Part shown: piece by piece, positions 15,744-24,204 of the stretch | How positions within the stretch are numbered: the stretch's first letter is position 1 | Layout: every line of letters begins with the position of its first letter | IMG/VR virus record: IMGVR_UViG_3300030117_004116 | Coordinates: 1 to 38,282 of that record | Direction: 5' to 3' (one strand) | Source: a virus | Length of the DNA stretch: 38,282 nucleotides | The notes under the pieces: generated by a model | What the model saw: only the letters and a program-made list of their open reading frames with translations | What the model was told of the DNA's origin: nothing | The model's database searches: none | Position numbers and translations under genes: made by a program

Positions 15744-17072
15744 CTATTTATTACCTAAGTTTACTTGTCTTCTAGTAGATTCACTGTCAGGTAAAGATGT
15801 ACCTCCATATGAATCTCTAGTTAATGTTACTTTGGTATTTAACTTATCTCTATTTAGGGTGTGATGGACAGAGTTAACCAAGTAACGACCACTCATTCGT
15901 TTGTCTTCTTTAACATTGCCATTTTCTACGTTCGGAGATGGTATCGAAACATTGATAATGCTACCAGCACGAAGATCTAAATCGCCTGGAATTGCAATGT
16001 CAAGTTTATTATACTCCATAAAGTAAAATCTGTACAGAGCTTTTTCATACATCTTGTTTTTCTGATCAACCCACTCATCCTCAGTGAGTTCTCCTTTCTC
16101 TTCTAGGTCTTCCCATTTACCAAATGTATTCACAGTTGTAGGTCGATAGACCATTCTTCCAGAACCTAATGCAAAGTTGACAGGTGCATCAGTTCTGTAT
16201 GGTTTAAGATCTCCTAGATGAACACTATCATCCCAGAAATCATCAGCAGTTGTTCTAAAAATTCGATAGGATCTTGTATTGATATCAACATAACAGGCAT
16301 CATGAGCAAAACCTCCAGCTCTTGCATCATTAAAAACATTAAATGCTTTTGGTGATGCATATTTTTTAATTCTACGTTGTGTGTCACTTATTGTAGCATT
16401 TGCCTGTGCATAAGCATACTTAATATTGTTTGCTGGATATGGTGTTTGATTAAACAATGTATCTACAGATTTAAAATTATACTGATCAAAACCTTCCCAG
16501 AATAAGTATCCAACAGAATCTTTATGTGCTGATGCTACTGTTCTTGGTCTGAACCATGCACAAGTGTCAAAGAATCTCCAGTTTGGTACATACATATCAA
16601 ATTTATGAAGAGTCTCATCAAAATTTAATTTCTTTTGTGTAATAATATCTAACTTGTCTGTTATAAATTCATGTGCTTTGACACCATCTAATCTTTCTAC
16701 AATTCTATATGTTTCATTAACTAATGCTTCTCGACTACAACAATGTAAAATGTAGACTTGATTCTTCTCCATCATAGTCCTACCATCTACACTATAGACA
16801 ACAAACTCTAATGTATATGTGGTCTTAGAAGTTGAGACAACCATCTTAATCTTCTCTTGACCCATGATAGGAAGTTTTTCTATCAAGTTCTCACCAATAT
16901 CTTGTATCACTACACTACAATATAAACTTGTAGATAGAACACTTTCTTTGAGATTAACTTCAGCAATCAACTCCTTAATATCTATAGCCGATCCAGCATA
17001 CTCTGAACCTTTTGCCACAGGAGTCAGAGTAATACTCTTTAATTTAAAATCGCCTTCAAATTGTTGTGTCAT
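15744..17072 (-). CDS. Baseplate hub protein, gp27-like
   Basis: 442 aa. The opening (KLKSITLTPVAKG, IDIKELIAEVNLKESVLSTS, LYCSVVIQDIGENLIEKLPI, MGQEKIKMVVS) matches the beginning of T4 gp27 / VgrG tube-like domains: two parallel barrels that form the baseplate hub ring. The later segment LDIAIPGDLDLRAGSIINVS followed by SGRYLVNSVHHTLNRDKLNT is the 'returning' tube domain. It would link the tail tube to the gp5 spike, which is encoded two genes downstream. Length fits (T4 gp27 is about 390 aa). It starts directly after the stop of the 606-aa tape-measure-like gene. The match is by pattern, not by search. Confidence 0.65.
   Translation of the reverse strand: MTQQFEGDFKLKSITLTPVAKGSEYAGSAIDIKELIAEVNLKESVLSTSLYCSVVIQDIGENLIEKLPIMGQEKIKMVVSTSKTTYTLEFVVYSVDGRTMMEKNQVYILHCCSREALVNETYRIVERLDGVKAHEFITDKLDIITQKKLNFDETLHKFDMYVPNWRFFDTCAWFRPRTVASAHKDSVGYLFWEGFDQYNFKSVDTLFNQTPYPANNIKYAYAQANATISDTQRRIKKYASPKAFNVFNDARAGGFAHDACYVDINTRSYRIFRTTADDFWDDSVHLGDLKPYRTDAPVNFALGSGRMVYRPTTVNTFGKWEDLEEKGELTEDEWVDQKNKMYEKALYRFYFMEYNKLDIAIPGDLDLRAGSIINVSIPSPNVENGNVKEDKRMSGRYLVNSVHHTLNRDKLNTKVTLTRDSYGGTSLPDSESTRRQVNLGNK
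15745..15752 (-). promoter_or_regulatory. Late promoter variant (AATAAATA)
   Basis: AATAAATA on the minus strand, 12 nt upstream of the cp12 ATG at 15732, overlapping the stop of the gp27-like gene. It is one base off the exact box. Confidence 0.45.
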
Positions 17073-18893
17073 TTAATTATCTTGTACTGTACTGTTTTCT
17101 AAATTTGATGTCTCACTAGTTATCATAGAATTGATGTTGGTATTATTTTGATAAACATCTCCACCATTTATTATCATAGCAGTTTCACCATTACCATTAC
17201 CAATTTTGTTTTCTAGTATTTGATTTTCACTTCCATTTTTTAAATCATTAGTTCGATCAAAAACTAAATTAGTACCATTAAATTTTGGTGGATCTGAATG
17301 ATGAAATAAAAGTTCATCTCCGTCATAATGTTTTACTGCTGTTGTACCATTAAGACCTCTATTTACATGTAGTCTTAAAATGTTGTATTTAGCAGTTTTA
17401 CTACCCTCTTCTCTCATTTCAGCTTTAATCACTTTCATTAACTCATCTTTAATTGAAACAAAATCTCCTGCTTTAATCTTGTTTATTTGATATCCTCGAA
17501 TATCGAAGTAAGTATCATCTGCTTCTATATGATCATATTCTATCACTATATTTTTTGTTTCAAGTTGTCTTTTCTGGAGTTGCCATTTTCTCATCTCAGT
17601 GGCTACTGCTTCTCTTAAACCCTCTTCATCACCTTCATACTTTTTCGCTAAATCTTTTATGAGTTGTGCTCTTTTCTTTTCATATGCATCTGGAGGTAAA
17701 GCTTTTCTATCTGGATTTGTTAGAAATGCTAGTAATCTAGCACTTAAAAATTCACCGATCAAACCACCGATAAATCCACCAAGAAGTGTTCCGATGCCAG
17801 GAAGAAGCAATGTACCTATACCAGCACCTATCCATTGACCTAAACCAAAACCTAAAGCTTTAACAACTGCTGCATCCCAATCATCACCAAAAGCTCTGTT
17901 GATAGCTATGCTAAGAAAAGGACCTACAAGAGGAACATTTTTAATAGCAGATTTAAAAGGTTTTGCTAAAACTTTCAATACTTTAGAAACTTGTTTACCA
18001 ATTGTTCCTTTGTTATTTTTAGCTAAAAGTAATAATCTTTTTGCAATTGCTGTTATGACATTGTTACCCTTTAAAAAATTAGTTCCCTTTATGGTAATCT
18101 TTTTTAAAATTTGCGAGAGTAATTCTTTTGTTTTAGGAAATTGAAATACTTTGGTAAATTTTAATTTAATTGCACTTATTACTTTTGCAGTTTTTGGAAA
18201 CATAAACCTCAAACCTCTTCCAAGTCCTTGTCTCTGCCACTTTGTAAAAAATATTTTTAATTTTCTAAAATTTCTAGGACCACTTTTAATTAATTTAAAT
18301 GCATCCTTAACTGCCTTTAATGGATTCAATGTATAGTATATTCCAATAGCACCAACTGACATCTGGAAAAATCCTACAAATCTTTCTAGTAAAGTAGAAT
18401 CTTCTTTAACCATTTTGTAAAATCCAGTAAAGAAGTTATCAACAGATCCAGTAACAAACCAATCAATAAATTTAAGAACTGATTTTAAACCTGATACTAT
18501 TCCTTCTAATGTAGATTGATTTGCTGGATTAGCAATCCAATTTAATGCAAGGAAACCTAAAAGATCTCCTATAGCACCAAACAAATTACCTCCTAACTTT
18601 GCAGCACTTTGCTTTATACCACTACCAACTCCACTTAAGAAAGAAGTTTGTTCTTGTTTATCCTCTTCATTTCTTGATTTTTCTTTTCTCTTTTGTCTAT
18701 CAATTAATCTAAAATATTTTGCTTCTAATTTATCTCTTTGTCTTCTCTTTCTCATTAAAAGAAGAGCAGATCTTCTCATCGATCTACCAGCATCTACAGA
18801 TTTTTCTGTAACAGTTTCACCACTCATGAGTGGTTTACTTAGAGCAGAGGATTGATTTCCTTTATAGAGAGTAATAGCAGATGTAATTGCCAT
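17073..18893 (-). CDS. Tape-measure-like tail protein (second of two)
   Basis: 606 aa, lysine-rich. It has an N-terminal coiled-coil stretch (RRSALLLMRKRRQRDKLEAK), then amphipathic and hydrophobic helices, with glycine-rich membrane-like segments at about 340-400 (ALGFGLGQWIGAGIGTLLLP, IGTLLGGFIGGLIGEFLSAR). The segment LFGAIGDLLGFLALNWIANP is the counterpart of FDFLMQFGKVFVGFKLLEWL in the upstream gene, so the two appear to be paralogues. It is probably inside the tail tube and ejected with DNA, acting as tape measure or internal hub protein (the T4 gp29 position). Its start overlaps the upstream stop as TAATG. Confidence 0.6.
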   Translation of the reverse strand: MAITSAITLYKGNQSSALSKPLMSGETVTEKSVDAGRSMRRSALLLMRKRRQRDKLEAKYFRLIDRQKRKEKSRNEEDKQEQTSFLSGVGSGIKQSAAKLGGNLFGAIGDLLGFLALNWIANPANQSTLEGIVSGLKSVLKFIDWFVTGSVDNFFTGFYKMVKEDSTLLERFVGFFQMSVGAIGIYYTLNPLKAVKDAFKLIKSGPRNFRKLKIFFTKWQRQGLGRGLRFMFPKTAKVISAIKLKFTKVFQFPKTKELLSQILKKITIKGTNFLKGNNVITAIAKRLLLLAKNNKGTIGKQVSKVLKVLAKPFKSAIKNVPLVGPFLSIAINRAFGDDWDAAVVKALGFGLGQWIGAGIGTLLLPGIGTLLGGFIGGLIGEFLSARLLAFLTNPDRKALPPDAYEKKRAQLIKDLAKKYEGDEEGLREAVATEMRKWQLQKRQLETKNIVIEYDHIEADDTYFDIRGYQINKIKAGDFVSIKDELMKVIKAEMREEGSKTAKYNILRLHVNRGLNGTTAVKHYDGDELLFHHSDPPKFNGTNLVFDRTNDLKNGSENQILENKIGNGNGETAMIINGGDVYQNNTNINSMITSETSNLENSTVQDN

Positions 18894-20500
18894 TAGTATC
18901 TAACTCCATAAAGACATTGGTTTATTGGTGGTTCACAATTACCTAAAGAATCACTATCAAAAGCAGTCTGTTCTGCATTGGAAGTGAAGTGTGATCCTTG
19001 TTCATGGATAACAACTTTTCCATCACCACCTCCCATTAAAATATTATTACTTACAATTTGAGCAACAGATAGTCTAGTGCCAGTTTCATTTGCCAAACTT
19101 GGAACTACAAGACCTCCCATCTCAAATTTTGGAGCAACTGTAACTTGTGGTTGCGAAGTAATATTTTTAATAAGATTTCCAGAATTAAATGTTGGTGCAA
19201 CGAAACCTCCAGTTTTGTAAGATGGTCTGGGTAGAGAAGGAACACCACCACCTCCTCTAGCAGGAAAAGCACCAAAGTTCATAGAGTCAAGAAAACCTGG
19301 CATAGTTCTTTCAATACCAGCAGTTGCATTTCTGTTTAAAACATACTCTCCGCCTTCAGCTTCAATTGGTACTCCACCGCCACTATGTCTAGGGCCACTT
19401 AAGAGTCCACCCTTCTCCATCTGCTCCGAATTGTTTTGATTACTATCATTATCAGAAAATAATTCTTTATCATCTACCTCAGATTCATCATCTGAGAATC
19501 CAAATAATTGTTTTACTTTAGTAAATACACCTGAGACTACTTGAGTAAAAAGTTCTGGTAAATCATTTGTAAGAAAATTAGTCAAAGGTGAAAAGAAATC
19601 AGATAGTTGTGTTCCTATTTCACTAAACATATTTGGCAAATCTTCTGTAAAAAAGAGATTTATATCTTCAAATAATTTTGGTATACCCTCAGTAAATATT
19701 TTTGTTATACTTTCAAAAGACTCTTGTATTCCTTCTACATCTAACCATTCAAAACTAAAGAACTCTCCAATTTTATTAATAGTATCTTTAACAATTTGTA
19801 CTCCCTCTTTTAATTTATCTACTGTCCAGTTAATTCCAGTACCAATTGCTTTTGCAACTTTACCAACAAACTCAATTACTCCCGAAAAGAAATTAACAAA
19901 GGTTGTAACTTTGACAAGATTTGCTGGATCTGATAACCATTCTAGTAACTTAAATCCTACAAATACTTTTCCAAATTGCATTAAGAAATCAAATATACCA
20001 CCAGCTTTCTTCTTAATACCTTTCATCAAACCACTATCTTTCTTTCTTCTACCTTTTACTTTACCTCTTTCTTGTTTCTTTTCTTCTGCTTCTGCTGCAT
20101 CCGTATCTATTTCTCTTGATGTTCCTAAAATTCTATCATGTAATCGATCAATTGCATTGTTCTCAAGAACCAATAACTTCTCCAGATATTGTGTTACTTT
20201 TGCTAAATGATCTGTTAGTTTTCCAGTTGCACCTCCACTATCTGATTCTCCAGCTGGTAATGCAAGTCTAGCAGCAGTAGGTGTTTTCTTTACTGATTGT
20301 GTACCTAATGTAAATCCTTTAAATCTTGCTTTTCTTTCTTCTGGTGAAAGATATTCACCCTTCTCACCAACTCCCATGACTCTTGCTTGATAGTCAGCAG
20401 AAGTCTTACCAGTCATACCCTTCATGAACTTTTGAAGGCCACCACTTTTATTCCCAATGTTATTCATGGATGATGCTGAATTTAGGAGACCTTTGATCAT
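18893..20500 (-). CDS. Tape-measure-like tail protein (first of two)
   Basis: 535 aa. It has a long helical N-terminal half with coiled coil (about 100-150), a basic linker (KGRRKKDSGLMKGIKKKAGG), hydrophobic helices at about 165-215 and many short amphipathic helices. At about 375-405 is the motif GGLLSGPRHSGGGVPIEAEG followed by GEYVLNR, characteristic of tape-measure C-termini in many tailed phages. The protein would set the tail length or occupy the tube lumen. It lies immediately downstream of gp51/gp26 (start overlaps the gp51 stop by 4 nt), the usual order of tail chaperone followed by tape measure. Confidence 0.7.
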   Translation of the reverse strand: MIKGLLNSASSMNNIGNKSGGLQKFMKGMTGKTSADYQARVMGVGEKGEYLSPEERKARFKGFTLGTQSVKKTPTAARLALPAGESDSGGATGKLTDHLAKVTQYLEKLLVLENNAIDRLHDRILGTSREIDTDAAEAEEKKQERGKVKGRRKKDSGLMKGIKKKAGGIFDFLMQFGKVFVGFKLLEWLSDPANLVKVTTFVNFFSGVIEFVGKVAKAIGTGINWTVDKLKEGVQIVKDTINKIGEFFSFEWLDVEGIQESFESITKIFTEGIPKLFEDINLFFTEDLPNMFSEIGTQLSDFFSPLTNFLTNDLPELFTQVVSGVFTKVKQLFGFSDDESEVDDKELFSDNDSNQNNSEQMEKGGLLSGPRHSGGGVPIEAEGGEYVLNRNATAGIERTMPGFLDSMNFGAFPARGGGGVPSLPRPSYKTGGFVAPTFNSGNLIKNITSQPQVTVAPKFEMGGLVVPSLANETGTRLSVAQIVSNNILMGGGDGKVVIHEQGSHFTSNAEQTAFDSDSLGNCEPPINQCLYGVRY

Positions 20501-20679
20501 TGTGACTGGCGGTTTTTAATTTTTTCGTTTTCCTCTTCTATGTAATCAACAAGTTGTTGTACATAAACTTCTCTTTCCCATGGCAACATATTCTCAAGTG
20601 TTTCAAGACTCCATTTATGGTGTTGAACCATTACAAAATTAGTTCGATAGTAATTCTCTAATGATTCATGGGCCAACAC
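20497..20679 (-). CDS. gp51: gp51-like baseplate hub assembly protein (probably made as frameshift fusion)
   Basis: 60 aa if started at the GTG at 20679, which overlaps the gp26 stop (TAGTG) and has no Shine-Dalgarno. Residues VMVQHHKWSLETLENMLPWE followed by REVYVQQLVDYIEEENEKIK follow the 'W.L..LE.M.PWER..Y...L' pattern of T4-like gp51 and of tail-assembly chaperone T-domains. The frame continues upstream into the end of gp26. A T_TTT_TTC heptamer at 20685-20691 would join the two by a -1 shift, giving a product of about 300 aa. The separate 60-aa protein may not be the main product. Confidence 0.7.
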   Translation of the reverse strand: MLAHESLENYYRTNFVMVQHHKWSLETLENMLPWEREVYVQQLVDYIEEENEKIKNRQSQ

Positions 20680-21398
20680 TAGTCGAAAAAACTTGAGAGA
20701 CCCTCAATTACTACTTCAGATTCAACATTTGTTTTTGGATTAAGAACTTTAATCGTATGACTTAGTTTAGGCATAGTCTCAAAGAAATCTTGTATCTTCT
20801 GAAATTGTTGTGTGTCAAATGTTTCTACAAACTCTAGCATTTCTTTCTTAGAGAAACTCTTTGCTTCTAGAACATCTTCTCCTTCAACAACTTGAGATAT
20901 ACAATCAATTGTCATGTCAAATATGGTATCAACTTTCTGTTGATTCTCACCTGTAATATTATTTTTCACAAACATTTCCATGCTTGGATACTTCATAACA
21001 ATTCCAACTTGATCAGTGAGTTGAATTACTGGATCATGTTTGTCAGACTTTTGAATTTTGACATTTTCAACATTGACAGCAACTTCAACTTCTGTTACTT
21101 CATCATCAGGACATACAACATTCAATTTTATCTCTTCACCTACAGATTTACCTCTGATATTTAGGAAAAGATATTCAATATCAAATACAGCAAGTTTGTC
21201 TACACTAATACCTCTAGTAAGAATACAATTCTTAAGGATTTGTTTGACAGCATTCTGCATTTCCTTCTCATCTTCTGACTCCATAGCGATAAGAAGTATT
21301 TTTTCTTCCTTCACAAGAAAAGGTCTATACTTAACTTTTCTATTGGAAGATGGTAATGTCAACTCATAGGTTGGCGTGTTTAACTTTGGTAATGGCAT
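20679..21398 (-). CDS. gp26: Baseplate hub subunit / tail chaperone gp26-like
   Basis: 239 aa. The sequence (YRPFLVKEEKILLIAMESED, then IEYLFLNIRGKSVGEEIKLN, DQVGIVMKYPSMEMF) is typical of the T4_baseplate family that includes gp26. It is a small, mainly helical assembly factor used during hub formation. The family is placed like the tail-assembly chaperones of other tailed phages: here it lies between a tube-family gene and the tape-measure genes, and its last codons contain a -1 slippery sequence leading into gp51. A late box (TATAAATA, 21423-21430) precedes it by 24 nt. Confidence 0.82.
   Translation of the reverse strand: MPLPKLNTPTYELTLPSSNRKVKYRPFLVKEEKILLIAMESEDEKEMQNAVKQILKNCILTRGISVDKLAVFDIEYLFLNIRGKSVGEEIKLNVVCPDDEVTEVEVAVNVENVKIQKSDKHDPVIQLTDQVGIVMKYPSMEMFVKNNITGENQQKVDTIFDMTIDCISQVVEGEDVLEAKSFSKKEMLEFVETFDTQQFQKIQDFFETMPKLSHTIKVLNPKTNVESEVVIEGLSSFFD
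20685..20691 (-). promoter_or_regulatory. Putative -1 programmed frameshift site (T_TTT_TTC)
   Basis: In gp26 the final codons read AGT TTT TTC GAC TAG. The heptamer T TTT TTC is in the correct zero frame for simultaneous slippage. After the shift the codons CGA CTA GTG TTG GCC lead directly into gp51. A weak pairing GTGTTG (20679-20674) with CAACAC (20625-20620) begins 5 nt after the site, but has a loop of nearly 50 nt. Confidence 0.7.
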
Positions 21399-21422
21399 TA
21401 TAACAATAATATATTATAAAAA

Positions 21423-21430
21423 TATTTATA
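21423..21430 (-). promoter_or_regulatory. Late promoter (TATAAATA)
   Basis: Exact TATAAATA on the minus strand, 24 nt upstream of the gp26 start at 21398, in the short gap after the tube-family gene. Confidence 0.75.
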
Positions 21431-21444
21431 CGAGTTTTTTAAAG

Positions 21445-22224
21445 TTATGCAAAAAGACCCTCTGTTGAGAACGGTTCGAGTGCTGATTCTCCGTCAGCAT
21501 CATCTTTTCTTCGAGTTCCAGTAGGTCTAATTGTCTCATATTCAAACTCAATTGATAGTTGAGTCATAGATGATGACTCATTACCTAGTGGTGTAGCGGA
21601 TATATTTGAAGGAAAAGCATTTATTATTTTAACAGCATGCACTGGAACTGACTTAAAGAAACCAGTTACACCACCGATCTTGTCAGGAATAATTTCCTTC
21701 GTCATCATTCTTTTTGACAATGCATTGAATCTTAGTTTGTTTAAATTCATAAGAGATGAATTAGCTTTTTCATATTTCAGTATAGTAATATCAGAAACAT
21801 AATCATCTTTGTACTTAGTTCTTAAAGTACCATTATCTCTTGCCCATCTAGAATATGGATAGATTGTGTCAGTCCATACATCAAATACTTGTCGAATCAA
21901 TGAACCAGAATCTAACATGAATGTCATGGAAAATGTATTGAATACTGTACCATAGGCATATTTTAACTGAGGTGTATTAGTAATTCGATACTCACTTGTA
22001 GACATATTTACGCCAGGCATCGTAGCTTCATTTGTATATAATTTCATTAGTTCCATCATCTGTCCTAGACCAGCACTACCATCAGCTAATCTAAACTTAC
22101 CTTGAAGCACCTCAAACAATTTACTACTACCACCAACATCTATCTGAACATCATAAAGGTTCGCCATACTGAAACCATAAGTTTGAAACTTAGATTTAAA
22201 TTCATTTAAGTTTGATAGTGTCAT
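21445..22224 (-). CDS. Tail tube-family protein (gp19/gp54-like)
   Basis: 259 aa. The pattern MPGVNMSTSEYRITNTPQLK, AYGTVFNTFSMTFMLDS, VFDVWTDTIYPYSRWARDNG and a late beta strand (MTQLSIEFEYETIRPTG) matches the tail-tube fold of T4 gp19 and the tube initiator gp54. Because gp48 (tube cap) and gp53 lie nearby, and a canonical gp19 would normally be next to the sheath gene gp18, a baseplate tube-initiator (gp54) role is the better guess. It overlaps the preceding 161-aa gene by 4 nt (ATGA). Confidence 0.65.
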   Translation of the reverse strand: MTLSNLNEFKSKFQTYGFSMANLYDVQIDVGGSSKLFEVLQGKFRLADGSAGLGQMMELMKLYTNEATMPGVNMSTSEYRITNTPQLKYAYGTVFNTFSMTFMLDSGSLIRQVFDVWTDTIYPYSRWARDNGTLRTKYKDDYVSDITILKYEKANSSLMNLNKLRFNALSKRMMTKEIIPDKIGGVTGFFKSVPVHAVKIINAFPSNISATPLGNESSSMTQLSIEFEYETIRPTGTRRKDDADGESALEPFSTEGLFA

Positions 22225-22706
22225 TGTTTAGCCCCATTCCAGACAGCAAGTTTACTTAATCCACCAAAATCTTCTACAGGTAAGAAAGAAGCAGTCTTAT
22301 AATCATCACTATTTATCACAAACATCGGTGTTTCTAGTCCTTCCGTCAAATAACTATGAAAAGCCCTCTTATCTATCTTTGGCAGAACTCCACTTTGTAA
22401 TACAGTTGCTGTATATAATCTATCTCTCAAGTTTAGATAATGTAAGTTATATCCTTTAAACTGTAGTCCTCCCTGTGTTACATACACTAAAGGAAATCTA
22501 TCATAAAAATTTAATCTCTCTGCATAAACTGCCCTATACTCAAACAAATAGAGTGAGCCTGGACTTGGTACAAGAGTCTCTTCTAACTCAGCAAGATCAG
22601 CAAACAAATCACTTTGTTTGAAAATTGTTCTCACCGTGTTCCGATACCACTCGTAGGAACGTGGTTCATCTCCTGTTGCTTCTTGAACTAAACTAAAAAC
22701 ACTCAT
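22221..22706 (-). CDS. Conserved tail/head-region protein of unknown function
   Basis: 161 aa. The opening MSVFSLVQEATGDEPRSYEW continues with YRNTVRTIFKQSD, and further on PSPGSLYLFEYRAVYAERLN, FKGYNLHYLNLRDRLYTATV. The phrase 'KGYNLHYL' is familiar from T4-like marine phage proteins, but I cannot name a function. It lies in a tight cluster with gp4 upstream and the tube-family gene downstream, with 4-nt ATGA overlaps on both sides, so the three are translationally coupled. It is probably a structural or assembly factor. Confidence 0.6.
   Translation of the reverse strand: MSVFSLVQEATGDEPRSYEWYRNTVRTIFKQSDLFADLAELEETLVPSPGSLYLFEYRAVYAERLNFYDRFPLVYVTQGGLQFKGYNLHYLNLRDRLYTATVLQSGVLPKIDKRAFHSYLTEGLETPMFVINSDDYKTASFLPVEDFGGLSKLAVWNGAKQ
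22310..22317 (-). promoter_or_regulatory. Possible internal late promoter (GATAAATA)
   Basis: GATAAATA on the minus strand inside the 161-aa gene, 86 nt upstream of the tube-family start. It could be chance in AT-rich DNA. Confidence 0.3.
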
Positions 22707-23140
22707 ACCTTAAGTTCGTCTTCTGTGATAATTTTAAACTGCCATCGTCTATCTAAACAAAATTGATTTGCAGCCTCCCATTTTGCTTGGTTCTTTGCAT
22801 ACTCAGTTACCTCATAGATATATTTTTTTGTTTGTCTCTTTTGTTTTGTTGGCGGTTTTGTTTGTCTTTTTGGTTTCACTTCAATCAAGTATTTTTTGGT
22901 AGTACCATTTGATTCCTTGATATGCATATAAAAATCTGGAAAGTATCTATGTACTCGATTATCTAATGGAGATCTGTATGGAATTACAACCTCTTCACTG
23001 CCCCACTCTAAAATATTAGGATTGGAATCACAATATTTCATGAATTTGAGTTCCCAAGATGATCGAAAAATAATGTTACGATAATCACCTCTGTACTTCC
23101 TAATGTTCCTTGGTGTAAATCTGCCTTTCAAAGTATTCAT
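22703..23140 (-). CDS. gp4: Head completion protein gp4
   Basis: 145 aa, matching T4 gp4 (about 150 aa) along its length: FTPRNIRKYRGDYRNIIFRS, SWELKFMKYCDSNPNILEWG, EEVVIPYRSP and YFPDFYMHI...YLIEVKPKRQTKPP. The D...EVK pair is the core of a PD-(D/E)XK nuclease-like fold. In T4 it acts with gp50 to finish the filled head so that the tail can attach. It is divergent from gp48, and its likely late box (23173-23180) overlaps the gp48 start codon. Confidence 0.92.
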   Translation of the reverse strand: MNTLKGRFTPRNIRKYRGDYRNIIFRSSWELKFMKYCDSNPNILEWGSEEVVIPYRSPLDNRVHRYFPDFYMHIKESNGTTKKYLIEVKPKRQTKPPTKQKRQTKKYIYEVTEYAKNQAKWEAANQFCLDRRWQFKIITEDELKV

Positions 23141-23172
23141 ATATAGCTATAGAGAAATAGCGGTCTTCCTAG

Positions 23173-23180
23173 TATTTATG
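23173..23180 (-). promoter_or_regulatory. Late promoter variant (CATAAATA) for gp4
   Basis: CATAAATA on the minus strand, 32 nt upstream of gp4. Its outermost bases are the ATG of gp48 on the plus strand, so polymerase binding here would overlap the gp48 start. Confidence 0.4.
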
Positions 23181-24203
23181 GCCTCAAAATCATACACTGT
23201 TCCATCGGAACTAAGCAATCTAACGACATTCGATCAAAATAATTCATCTGGTACATACGCATCATATGGACAGTTAAGGTGGCCGTTGGCAGAACAACAT
23301 GACTTTTTACAAATAGATGTAGTAGAATTTCAAAAGACAGGAGATCAACAGTTTACAGTAACACAAAGTAATACAACTGATGGACAAGTTACTGAAGCTT
23401 CTGGTGAAAGTGCTATTGAATTTGATTCAGTTACTACTATTGCAGATGGTACGTTTCTTAGTAATACACAATCAAAAACTAAAGCAAACGTTAAAGAAAG
23501 AGTTTTATTACCCATACCAGCAAATGTAAACTATCAAGACAATCCAAAATATAATGAAGGATCTGGTATAGCAGGTAAAATTCTACCATCATTGGCAAAA
23601 CAAATTGCAAATGACGCTTCAGCATCAAATATTGCATCTACACTTCAAGCAGCTGCATCTGCTGGTTCTCAAGGAATCGTAATGAGTATATTAGATAAAC
23701 TGCCTGGTTTAGGTGGTGGTGCAGCACAGTTTACACAAAATGGTTTTGGTAAAATTTTAAATCCATATGTTGAACAGGTATTTGGTGGAGTTGGAATGAG
23801 AACTTTTAAATTTGATTGGAAGTTAGTTCCAAGAAATGATGCAGAAACGAGAGCAATTAAAAATATTCTTCAAGTTTTAAGAGGAAGATCATTACCAGAT
23901 TATGCTGCTAAACTAGGACTTTCAGCAAATGCTGGCGCTCTTGACTCTGGAAATATTTCTGATCGTTGGTTAACTGTTCCTCATGTGTTTAGATTACATT
24001 GGAAGAATGGAGATAATGGTCAAAGAATTGATTCTCTTCCTAAAATTAAACCATGCGTTATGACAGATGTACAAATTAATTATACTCCAGATAATATATG
24101 GGCAACTTATGAAGGAGCAAATCCAGTTGCTTATGATATGACTCTAGGATTTACTGAGACTGAAATCATTACATCACAAGAAGTACTTGCTCTAGGATAT
24201 TAA
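23178..24203 (+). CDS. gp48: Baseplate tail-tube cap gp48
   Basis: 341 aa, one of two plus-strand genes. I chose the ATG at 23178 (MASKSYTVPSELSNL); an open frame extends to 23103 but overlaps gp4. Features are LRWPLAEQHDFLQIDVVEFQ, a long Ala/Ser-rich helical centre, GMRTFKFDWKLVPRNDAETR with AIKNILQVLRG, and SLPKIKPCVMTDVQINYTPD followed by YDMTLGFTETEII, the tube-like beta domain shared by tail-tube cap proteins. gp48 sits at the top of the baseplate and starts tube polymerisation with gp54. It is followed by gp53 after one base. Confidence 0.85.
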   Translation: MASKSYTVPSELSNLTTFDQNNSSGTYASYGQLRWPLAEQHDFLQIDVVEFQKTGDQQFTVTQSNTTDGQVTEASGESAIEFDSVTTIADGTFLSNTQSKTKANVKERVLLPIPANVNYQDNPKYNEGSGIAGKILPSLAKQIANDASASNIASTLQAAASAGSQGIVMSILDKLPGLGGGAAQFTQNGFGKILNPYVEQVFGGVGMRTFKFDWKLVPRNDAETRAIKNILQVLRGRSLPDYAAKLGLSANAGALDSGNISDRWLTVPHVFRLHWKNGDNGQRIDSLPKIKPCVMTDVQINYTPDNIWATYEGANPVAYDMTLGFTETEIITSQEVLALGY

Positions 24204-24204
24204 A

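Noticed and set aside
23103-23177. N-terminal extension of gp48
   Set aside because: It overlaps gp4 and reads as an odd hydrophobic lead; the ATG at 23178 gives the normal start.
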